Shown here: in pieces, positions 1-16,700 of the stretch
Numbering within the stretch: the first letter of the stretch is position 1
Layout: each line of letters begins with the position of its first letter
Assembly: GCA_002005505.1 (NCBI GenBank)
Contig: KV908618.1
Location: forward strand, 115,490-179,489
Source of the DNA: Botryococcus braunii
Taxonomy: Eukaryota > Chlorophyta > Trebouxiophyceae
Reading direction: 5' to 3'
DNA length: 64,000 nucleotides
The notes under the pieces: model-generated
Databases searched by the model: none
Seen by the model: only the letters and a program-made list of their open reading frames with translations
What the model was told of the DNA's origin: nothing
Position numbers and translations under genes: made by a program

Positions 1-147
1 GGTGTGTGTGTGTGGACCCCGGGGTGGGGGGGAATGCTTGATGCACGTGCAAGTGTGTGTCCTGGAGGACATCAAATCTCACCTTTATGTTGCTATGTCC
101 ATGTCTGGAATTGCGATTTAGAAGCTGATTAAAATTTGGATCAGCAG

Positions 148-7555
<7,408 letters not shown>

Positions 7556-9030
7556 CAACACAGCAGCTTCCCTGGGGCACACTTGGTTTTCTCAAGGTAT
7601 TTGAGCCGTGCCGCATTCAGGTACTGGTACACTCTTTGGGTAGTTCTCCAAAACAGTAGGGCTGTTACTGCCTTTTGATGGTAGGGCTGTGGAAGGAGCC
7701 TGGCAAGGATTGAAGTAGAAGGGAGAGAAAGGCTATCGGTCTTAAGAGTATGGGATGCGGCAGGGGGAGAGATGATGATGGCTGCAGGGTGGGAGTGACA
7801 GGGATTTCTGAGAGGTAGTGAAAGGGTGTTGGGAACAACAAGGAAGATGCATGGAGGCAGAACACAATTGCTCTCTAACATAAGGGTTGTGGGGCTTGTT
7901 TCTGCAATGCTTTGCTCTCTCACAAGCAAGTATGTACCAGTTGGTGTGACACAAAAGCGTTGATGCTTGCTGACTAAGTGTCCAGTATCGACAAACTAGT
8001 GTCAAATGCATTGTACAAGCGTCGGTTGGTGGATCCTGAGGGAGCACTTGGGGTTTAAGCTAAAGGTAGTTGAGTGTAAAGTAGGACTGGCCTGACCTCT
8101 GCACTGGAAGGCCCTCCAAATGCAAGCAGTGCCCATGTCTTGGTAGGCTCCTTGCATTCATTGTGTCGTTCCTTTCAGTGCACGTGGAAGTTGGTGTGGA
8201 CGAGGCAAGACGACACACTATGCATGTGTACTCTTCAATTTGTCGTGTTACAAAGATTGACATGTACTTGTACCGGTATTCCAAAGGATGGAATGCTTCG
8301 TGCAAACAATTTGACTACGGGAGTGGACTTGAGATCCTGTATTTTGTAGGTTGCAGCAATGAGAGTGGTGCTGTAGTGTGTATCAAAGGCATTTTGTAAG
8401 GCTGCTGCTACGATTCTTATGGCTTCCATGGGGTTGATATGCCCATGGGCAGTCATACTGGAACGGCCTCGTTTCATTCTGTTGCATACAGGAATCAACC
8501 ACGTATGACTCAGTCATCTGTCATCTGGTCCCCATCTGCGGGTCTTGTTGCATTCATGAGTTGAACCGGTTGGGCCTGTTTCCCGTCTGCGTGCAAGCAC
8601 TTTTCTCCAGACCACACTCGATTATCTGACAACACCGCTTGCCTCGTGCAATGTAGGGCAATGCACTTTTCGGTGTATGACTGAATATGGCGGCTTGAAG
8701 TTGCGTCAGAAACACCGTCCATTTCTTTTTCATAACGGTCTTGTGTGTGTCCCAACGTCTCCATGTTCTCTTTGTACCATCTTCAATGCACTGGTGGGCT
8801 TGCTGACATTCGTGTCAACAATCTGCCCTTTGGCGTCTTTGGATGTCCCGGAATTTCGTATCTCGACAACGCTTTGATACCTGGTAAGCAGCCAGTCAGT
8901 CACCGATTCCTTCTCTTACGATCCACACCAAGTAGCCAAAGCAAGCTTAAAAGCCTGCGTTCTGTTACACTAAAGTGATAGTGTTTGGAGTTGGGTTGTC
9001 CAGGTTCACGCAGTGACTTTATGCACTGAC
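7556..9030. other. no recognisable feature
   Basis: Downstream of the RAP stop codon. Short open frames exist on both strands, but none shows a known domain, codon-like continuity or convincing splice sites. It presumably contains the RAP 3' UTR and intergenic DNA. Confidence 0.5.
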
Positions 9031-9044
9031 CACGAACCATGTGC

Positions 9045-9150
9045 TACTATAGTACTAATAGTACTACTCCAAAGTACTATTGGTACTAGTAGCTACCTCC
9101 GAAGTACTTTTGGTACTAGTAGCTACTATAGTACTCCAGAGGAGGTAGTA
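9045..9150. repeat. AGTACT-rich palindromic repeat with 30-bp tandem unit
   Basis: Two 30-bp units start at 9069 and 9099 (CCRAAGTACTWTTGGTACTA...). They are flanked by further AGTACT palindromes and by CTCCAGAGGAG/CTCCGGAGGAG inverted motifs, so the segment can fold into several hairpins. Confidence 0.75.
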
Positions 9151-9269
9151 GAAAAAGTGTATCACTCCGGAGGAGTAATACTCTGGGATCCCCAGTGGTT
9201 GGCTTTGTCTTTTACGCAAATGGCATCATCAAAATAGACTTTGTAGAATTTGAAGTTAACTGTTGCTCC

Positions 9270-9530
9270 CTGTAACTCAAACTCTTTAGAGTAAGTGAAC
9301 TGTGCTCAAACAAAGGCTTGCAGAAGTGAACGAAACACGACCAAGCAAACGGCACAGGAGTCTGATAAGGTAACTCAAAACTATTACAATAACAACTAAC
9401 TAATGGTGTTGCAATTACCTGTAACTCACAGTCTTTAGAGTAAGTGAACTGTGCTCAAACAAAAGCTTGCAGAAGTGAACGAAACACGACCAAGCAAACG
9501 GCACAGGAGTCTGATAAGGGAACTCAGAAC
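9270..9530. repeat. two-copy tandem duplication, period 149 bp
   Basis: The segment beginning CTGTAACTCAAACTCTTTAG at 9270 recurs at 9419 with only a few substitutions over about 112 bp, including the shared core GAACGAAACACGACCAAGC. No coding signal. Confidence 0.9.
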
Positions 9531-9671
9531 TGACTGGCCTCTAAGAGCACTCCTTATTTATACTAACCAAGGAGACTACATGTTTATTAGCCTCCTGACA
9601 GGTTTGCAACTCCAGATCTTGAAAGCGTACGGGCACGATCAAGTTTGCATGCCATCAGTACTATGCACTCA

Positions 9672-10439
9672 CCCCCCCCAAATAAGTTATTCCCACCCTG
9701 ACCGTCAATTGGCGTAATTCGTGTGGCATTTCGCAAGGAAATTAATATCGGCTCTGAAACTCCAGCACGTGATAGTAAATCAGTACACGTGACTGCCATG
9801 CCAGCATCAACTCTTCCCGGTCCGCCCTTAAAGACGGTGCCACGTCGCCTTAGAGAACCCCCTGCAGTACAAACCTCGCGGGAGCAAACAGGGCCTTCGA
9901 AACAAGACGCCGCAGCGTCTTGAGCATGAAAGCTTCTTACGATTAAACTTGAGGTTAAGTATTCTTACTGTTAAAGATTGTTGTCACGAAGTTTGGCGTT
10001 ATTCGGTGCTGTGGGGGCTCCGTTGTAGCGGACATGACGAGATCGAGGTTAAGGAGCCATGCGCTCGGCAGTTTTTGAGAACAAAAGGGCTTTGTTCCTT
10101 CTCTCTAGGGCCCAGCTGACCAAAAGAGGAGAGTTTTGGGTGGACTCGTGGGGGACTTGAGGTCTGCATGGGGCCCCAATCGGAAGCCGGGATTCGGTGT
10201 TGCCTAGGAAAAAAGAGGCAAGAGATGGGATGGGTCCCGCCGTTAAGGCCGGATTTTCTGGTTTTTGTCAAAAATGATATTTCGATGCTACTACTGCTAT
10301 AGGAATGAACCAAACTCTGTTTTTACGGACATAAGTTGCAAGCACGAAAGGGACCATTTAATGCCTTCAGTGGCAGGAAAAGGCGAATCCCTGACAAGCA
10401 GTGCCCAAATTACGGGTGGGAATAACTTATTTGGGGGGG
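9672..10439. repeat. inverted-repeat pair bounding about 740 bp
   Basis: The 26 bases at 9673-9698 (C-run, AAATAAGTTATTCCCACCC) recur as the reverse complement at 10414-10439, with partial similarity just outside. The enclosed DNA has no convincing ORF. This could be a non-autonomous element with terminal inverted repeats or an inverted duplication. No clear target duplication was found. Confidence 0.5.
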
Positions 10440-10641
10440 TGAAGTATGGTGGGCCAATAGCGTCGGGTGTGGCGCATGACATGAATTGAGGGGAGGTTTT
10501 GCGAACTCGTGACTTACCCTTTGAGATGCGGGTATTATGCTGGCTACACTGGCGTCAAATAGTTTCATATTGGAGCGGGTTTAAATCAAAATTCATTCTG
10601 GGGCCTTATGTAAACCATTTTAAAGATAAATTGTAGCCTTT

Positions 10642-10806
10642 TGTAGCGCGCCGGTAGGCAGACGGTGCCGGGGATCGGCCCCGCACGTGCCGGGCGGTAC
10701 ATTGGTACTGGGTGTAGCCTCATAGGCTCGCACTATATATGGTATGGTGCTCGGACCATACTAGCACTTTCGTCGGTGCACGGCCATCCTTTGCAAGAAT
10801 ATTACA
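10642..10806 (+). repeat. putative 5' LTR of element C
   Basis: It starts TGTAGCGCG and ends ATATTACA, giving the TG...CA boundaries used by the other elements here. It lies directly before gag. No second LTR copy is available to confirm the ends. A start at 10632 (also TGTAG) is an alternative. Confidence 0.5.
10733..10742 (+). promoter_or_regulatory. TATA-like box in the element C LTR
   Basis: CTATATATGG stands 65-75 bp before the proposed LTR end, a plausible promoter position for LTR-driven transcription. Confidence 0.4.
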
Positions 10807-10809
10807 TTT

Positions 10810-10825
10810 TGGTGGCCCATGTCGG
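10810..10825 (+). other. putative primer-binding site of element C
   Basis: TGGTGGCCCATGTCGG begins three bases after the proposed LTR end and starts with TGG, the complement of a tRNA CCA tail. It differs from the site shared by A, B and D, and it overlaps the gag ATG at 10819. The tRNA was not identified. Confidence 0.3.
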
Positions 10826-12225
10826 TCGGAAATACTAGACCTTATTATTCATATCTGAAAGAGTTGGATATTGAGGTGCCAGATATTCCAGAGGGTGTTG
10901 ACCCGGTCGACTCGACTTCGGGTTATGACTGGAAGGGCTTGCTTTCCAAGGTTTTTTACTTTGAGACTGCTGAGGAAGCTCTTGAGTGGGCAAGGCTCGG
11001 CATTGTTGAAGTCATCAACGATTTGAAAGAGGCTCGGGCACTTATGACGGAGTGTGCCGATTCAGTTCGGCACCCGTCCTCTGAGGGCGACGATGGCCTA
11101 GGCCTTGCACAATGTTCCAAAGATTTAGTGGAAGCTTCCACTATTTGGGCAAAAGTTGTGTGGAGGTATTGGCTTTGGTGCGCTGCGGCGCGCGCTTTTT
11201 ATGCTCGGATCCCGAGTCATGTCCTACACGACAGAAGGGTGACCAGCATAGAGTCGTCCGTCCAGGCTCTTAACACTGATATTGGGTCTTTGGGAACCCA
11301 AGTTGGCAGCCTGGACGGCAAGATGGACGCGATTATGCGTTTGCTGCAAGGATCGGGGGGGGGACAAGGTGCGTCTCCCTCGCCTATGCCTTTCGTTGCT
11401 CCTAAAACGAGGCCTCCAGCGCCTATTTTTAATGGAAGCAAGGATGGGACTAAGATAACAACTTGGTTCGAGCAGTTTGCGGCATACGCGGCGTTGTTGC
11501 AGCTCACTCCTGACACGCTTGTGGATCACGCATCCTTGTGTCTTTCTGGGAAAGCAGCTGAACAATGGGCTTTGATTAAAAAGTCTTTGGCTTTGCATGG
11601 CAAGGATGTGAAAGACTTTGATTTGTTCAAAGCTGAATTGTTGGCCAACTTTGTCGATATGTCAGTGGAAGACACCGTGCGATATCGTTTGGCGCAACTT
11701 AAACAATCTGGAACAGTGGCTCAATACTATACTGCCTTTAGGGCAATAACAGTTGAGGCAGTCACATATCCAGTAACTGGGCCTGAAGCTTGTGCAGCTT
11801 TTCGGGCTGGCCTAAAACCCGCTCTACTTGAACTCATTATGAAGGATGCCTCGGTAAGGCGTGAGATGAGCAATGTGGAGGCGGTGGTGAAAGCTGCCAA
11901 AGAGGCTGAATCTTTGTTGGCTATGCTTTCAGGTGTCTCCAAGGGAAAGGAGAAGGTCTATGGGGACCGCGAGGAGGGAGAAGTACCTCGGGACCGTGGG
12001 ACCAAGCGTCCCGCCCATAACCATCCCAAGGGAGCCACACGCCACTTGGGCAAACTTCAGAAGAAGTACGGCCTAAGCCAGGACAGGCGAGAGGCGGCTG
12101 GGAAGCTGGCCGCTGGCGTCTGTTTCGAATGCAACAAGCCCGGCCATTTTGCATTCGAATGCCCTCTCAAGAAGGGGTCTTCTGGCAAGAACACAAGCCC
12201 CGGCGCGGGACCTTCTAATGCTTGA
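10819..12225 (+). CDS. gag: Gag polyprotein of element C
   Basis: A 468-residue Gag. A possible coiled coil spans about residues 138-180 (IESSVQALNTDIGSLGTQV...). The retrotransposon capsid domain spans about 200-360 and includes the motif region AEQWALIKKSL and RYRLAQLKQSG. One CCHC zinc knuckle (CFECNKPGHFAFEC) lies at about 435-448, after a basic stretch. Gag forms the cytoplasmic particle that packages element RNA. The gene ends with a single TGA at 12223-12225, and pol continues in the same frame. The TGA lies in a short hairpin that is also present at the gag end of B2. Confidence 0.88.
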   Translation: MSVGNTRPYYSYLKELDIEVPDIPEGVDPVDSTSGYDWKGLLSKVFYFETAEEALEWARLGIVEVINDLKEARALMTECADSVRHPSSEGDDGLGLAQCSKDLVEASTIWAKVVWRYWLWCAAARAFYARIPSHVLHDRRVTSIESSVQALNTDIGSLGTQVGSLDGKMDAIMRLLQGSGGGQGASPSPMPFVAPKTRPPAPIFNGSKDGTKITTWFEQFAAYAALLQLTPDTLVDHASLCLSGKAAEQWALIKKSLALHGKDVKDFDLFKAELLANFVDMSVEDTVRYRLAQLKQSGTVAQYYTAFRAITVEAVTYPVTGPEACAAFRAGLKPALLELIMKDASVRREMSNVEAVVKAAKEAESLLAMLSGVSKGKEKVYGDREEGEVPRDRGTKRPAHNHPKGATRHLGKLQKKYGLSQDRREAAGKLAAGVCFECNKPGHFAFECPLKKGSSGKNTSPGAGPSNA

Positions 12226-12240
12226 AGGTGTGGGCCTTCG
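12218..12240 (+). promoter_or_regulatory. candidate stop-codon readthrough signal, gag/pol of C
   Basis: TGA is followed by AGGTGTGGGCCTTC, so that GAAGG can pair with CCTTC around a six-base loop (TGTGGG). The downstream frame stays open into the protease, and no ATG occurs for about 30 codons. The same arrangement occurs in B2 at 31718-31737. Confidence 0.5.
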
Positions 12241-12892
12241 CTTGGCGATGCAGGCCCTGCATGTTTGACGTCTATTCATGCATTTGCTTGTCAAGAAGCC
12301 GTGTCACAGCTTGTGATGGTGTTTCCTGCCGAGGTGCAGGGGAGCAAGGCCACGGCAATGCTGGACTCTGGAGCTTCTTGCAATGTGGTCAGTGCAGACT
12401 TTGCTAAAGCCCTTCACTTGGAGATTGTGCCGCCGAAGGGGGATTCTTTAAGCATTAAGTTGGCTGACGGGAGAACTGTAAACCATATCGGATGTGCTGT
12501 CTTAGACATTGTCATCCAGGGGGTACAGTTTGCTAAGGTGTCGTGTCTTGTGCTAGACTTTGCCATGGATTGGAATGTGCTGTTGGGGACTCCCTGGTTA
12601 AAGACATTCCGTGCAAATCTCATGTTTGAAGAGGACACCGTTAGGGGGTATACAAGAAAGAACAAGCCGTTCGTTTTGCGTTGCCCGCCTAAGGAGGAGA
12701 GGCCTTTGAAGGGTTCAGAAGTGGAGGATGTGCCTAGATTGGTTTTGTCTGCGGTGCAGGCTAGAAGGTTAAGCAGAAAAGGCTGTCAGTCCTTTCTGGC
12801 AATTGTAACCGATCTGTCTACCGATCCGAATGTCTCCATTCCTTCTCCTAACTCTCCTGTTGTTGACATACTCAGTGAATTCCAAGATGTTT
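12226..12892 (+). pseudogene. pol: element C pol fragment 1: protease and start of RT region
   Basis: The frame continues from the gag TGA without another stop. The aspartic protease active site reads LDSGASCN (about 12361-12384), followed by the second protease half (VLLGTPWLK). The fragment ends after EFQDV, where A1 is inserted between the protease and the reverse transcriptase. The first in-frame ATG lies close to the protease core, which argues that this pol was made as a Gag-Pol fusion. Confidence 0.85.
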
Positions 12893-13190
12893 TGATACAG
12901 TAGAAACGGCCAAAGGATGCGAAAACAATGGTTACAAGTTGTTTGGGCTCCACCTCAGTACCCGTCCAGTCCGGCCCGGTCCTTCCTCTGCCAAAGCCTT
13001 ATTCTATCCTGTTCTAAGTGTGTCCCTGTCTCCATGGCCAATGCGCCTTGTCAAGTAAGGGTCACTCCCTTGGCGCGTGAAGTAGCCACTTCTTGGCGTG
13101 GAGGAACATAACTAACGAAGGGACCTTTATGGAGGTCCAAATCCTCGTGGTCCGGTCATTTTCCTATAACACGCGACTTTTCCTGTTACA
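12893..13190 (-). repeat. A1 3' LTR
   Basis: 298 bp. In element orientation it begins TGTAACAG and ends TGTATCA. It is adjacent to the polypurine tract at 13191-13203, which reads as a G-rich run on the minus strand. Confidence 0.95.
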
Positions 13191-13203
13191 CCCTCCCCCC
13201 CTT
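13191..13203 (-). other. A1 polypurine tract
   Basis: On the minus strand this is AAGGGGGGGAGGG directly before the 3' LTR, the usual priming site for plus-strand DNA synthesis. Confidence 0.85.
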
Positions 13204-13533
13204 AGCTTGGACGTCACGGCCAAGAGGGAGACTCACTCTAAACAACTACACTACGCACCTAACACACTTGGCAGAGGTACGGTCCTGTCACGTCCTGTCC
13301 GCGGGTACTAGTCTGGCGTCCCCAGCCCAAGCCAGACCCCTGTCCTGTCTTGTCCAGCCCTGTCCGTATAACAATGTAAAATCTGTCCCGTCCATACATA
13401 AATTCGCCCGTCCTGTCCAATAGGAATTCTTCCCAACGGCAGTGGGGCCACCCATCTGCGTCGGGCGTTACGCTACAGCGCGAGCTAGCACGGATGTCGC
13501 GACATTACATGCTTGACGTCCGAAACCTGACAA

Positions 13534-13635
13534 GGGTGAGCAGTCAGCACCGCACGCACCCGAGGTAGACGACACCCTACCTCGACGAGTCCTGTCCAGG
13601 GTGAGCGGTCATCACCGCACGCACCCGAGGTAGAC
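13534..13635 (-). repeat. duplicated 37-bp motif in A1 3' noncoding region
   Basis: The segment GGGTGAGCAGTCAGCACCGC... at 13534-13570 recurs at 13599-13635 with two changes. Between the copies lies a hairpin made of GAGGTAG and CTACCTC. The same structure occurs in A2 (as reverse complement) and A3. Confidence 0.8.
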
Positions 13636-13774
13636 ATTCTACCCCGCTTACGTCCTATTCATCCGAGTGCGCTCTAGTACTGGGATACCCCCAGGGTACA
13701 CTCTAAGGGCCAAGCTTAGAGCTTCCAAGGTGGCCCAAGGACGTACCGAGGGGCCGACCCGACCTGCCAGAGCA

Positions 13775-16700
13775 CTAAGCGCGCCTAGCGCGCTTCCGCT
13801 GCTTCTCAGCATTTTTACCACGTCCTTTACGTTTCTTGTCCACCTTTTCTTTTTGTTCCGGCCTGTGCTCCGTGGTTAAATCCCAGTACCGCTGTAACGC
13901 CTCCCTGGCGTGTTCTAAGTTATCCTCTGGCTCCCAAGTATTATGAATATCCTGATACCCGGTCCACTTTACAAGATATTCTCGCGCAGTTTTTCGACCT
14001 CGTAACTTTCGTTCCCTATGAGCTAGCACAGCCTCGACCTCATACTCCTCTTCTCCATCAATAATCTCAGGTAGAGGAGGAGGTTGTACCGTCCCACCTT
14101 CCTTATAAGGCTTAAGCATAGAAACATGGAAGACATCATGAACCCTCAGAGTTTTTGGAAGCCTAATTCTGAAAGCTACCGATGATACCTCCTGGACGAT
14201 GGGAAAAGGCCCAATAAACCGAGGTAAGAGTTTTCTTGTCCGAGTATGCTTGAATTTCAGATTCTTTGTTGAGAGGAGGACAGGTTGGCCTATTTTTAAA
14301 ATAGGAGCATCTTTTCTCCTCGCGTCCGCATATGCCTTCATGCGGTCCTGCGCAGCTTTGAGACATGTCCGCGCTCTTTCTAGATCCCATCTCATCCTTC
14401 GTACAAACTCTGCTGCTGCCGGTACATACTCACGTACAGAAGATGTCACACCTTCATAGACTTCCTGGAAGGGAATCGTGGGATCCTGACCGAAAGTCAA
14501 CCTAAATGGAGTAGTGTTGATTGATTGCTGAAAAGTGTTGTTGTAAGAAAATTCAGCCTCACACAAATGTTTATCCCAGTCGTTGTGTCTTCCAGTGACG
14601 TAATGACGCAAATAATCCTCCAAAATCCTATTAATTCGTTCCGTTTGACCGTCGGTCTGCGGATGAAACGCTGTAGATAGCGCAGAGCGACAACCGGTCA
14701 ACCGAAAGAGCTCTTGACAGAAGCGACCCACCCACCTAGGATCTCTGTCTGATACAATGTGAGTGGGAAACCCATGCAAGGTGAAAACCCGGGTCCGTAA
14801 CAGTTGAGCTATCACTTCTGCACTTGCGTCAGTGGTCGTCGGAGCGAAGTGCGCATACTTTGACAACCTATCAACAGCAACCCAGATAGCGTCATATCCT
14901 TCCTTAGTTCTTGGCAGTCCAGTGATTAGGTCCATAGACATTGATTGCCACTTTCTGTCAGGTATTTCTAGAGGGTGTAGTAACCCTGCAGGTAAGTGTG
15001 CTGGGGCTTTGACACGCTGACACGAGTCACATTGGGCCACAAAGTCAGCCACATCTGCGGCCATCCCTGGCCACCACCAGGAACGTTGAACTAATTCGAG
15101 GGTCCTGTCCCTGCCTGGATGACCAACTATAGGTGGTCCATGCAAATTTTCCAGGATTTCTCTACGAAGGTTACGTTCGACACCGTCAGAACTCATATGG
15201 TGGGAGGGAACGTAAATGCGCGCACCGCGCTTCCACAAGCCACTATGGAAGCTTAACTTGCGGCGATTTTGTTTACGATGGAGCCAATCATCTATCTCAT
15301 ATGCCTCACTTAAAACCCTTCCCCATCCCCTCAACCCGTCCATCGACGTGGGTAGGGTGGTGGAGTCTGCAGCCTCCCCAACCCCCATCGCTCCTACTCC
15401 GACAGGGGGAGAGTGCTCCCCCAGGGGCCCTGCCCTAGCCTGAACCGACGCCTGAACCCCAGCCTGGGCCCGAGCTAGGGCTCGGACGTGGGCCCCGGCT
15501 AAGTGAGGACTCCTAGACAATGGGTCAGCAGGGTTAGTGGATCCCGGCGCATATTCCCATTGGATGTCGAATAACTGTAGAAACTCCGCCCAGCGCGCCC
15601 GTCTGGGTGAGAGTAGGGTTTGGGTTTGCAAAAAACTATTCGCGCGATGGTCCGTAACAACTGTGAAAGTTTGCCCTAATAAGTAACACCTCCACTCCTT
15701 GAGGGCATACAACACACCTGCAAGCTCTTTCTCAGTTGTGGAATAATTGCGTTCGGCATTACTAAGCTTTTTACTGAAGTATGCTACAGGTCTACCTTCT
15801 TGCAATAGTACTGCACCCACCCCATAGTCACTGGCATCTGAGATCACTTTGAAAGGCTTGCTACTGTCTGGGAGTGCTAGTACAGGAGCATTGGACAAAG
15901 TTTCTTTTAAACTTTGAAACGCGTGCTCTTCAGCTTCTCCCCACGTCCAAGGAACTTTGCCAGTGAGCCGGGTTAAGGGGGCCGCAAGCGTACTGTAACC
16001 CGGGACGAACTTGCGGAAGTAGTTGGCTAGTCCCAAGAATTGTCGTACGTGCGTGCTCCCCGTGGGTGTTGGCCAGTCCACAATAGTCCGAACTTTGGCA
16101 GGGTCAACTTTGATGCCGTCGCGCCCCACGACATGTCCCAAATACCGCAACTCGTCAGCAAAAAACTCACACTTGGATAATTTTGCATAAAGTTTTTCCT
16201 CTCTCAGCCGAGTAAGGATGCGAGTTAAGTGCTCTAAGTGCTGTTCCCTGGACTTGCTGTATACCAACAAATCATCTAGGTAAACCACAACAAAACCCTC
16301 TCGAATAAAATCATGAAACACACTGTTCATCAGTCTCTGAAACGTGGAGGGAGCATTCGTGAGACCAAAAGGAAGCACCAAAAATTCAAATGAACCTAAG
16401 GGTGTTCTAAAGGCGGTTTTGGGAACATCGGATTCATGTAATCGCACTTGATGGTAACCTGACAAGAGATCAAAAGAGGTAAAGAACTTTGAACCCTGCA
16501 GCTTGTCCAGAAGATCGTCTATCCGTGGCAACGGATATTTGTCCTTCCTTGTTAAGTTATTAACTGCCCTGTAATCTATAACCATTCGGAATGTTCCGTC
16601 TTTCTTTCTCACAAACAATATGGGGCTACCATACGGTGATGCACTCGGCCTGATGAAACCCTGTGCTAGTAATTCCTCAACCTGCCTCCGACACTCCGCC

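Noticed and set aside
14199..14459. Open frames antisense to A pol
   Set aside because: Shadow frames of the real pol gene; the same positions recur in every A copy.
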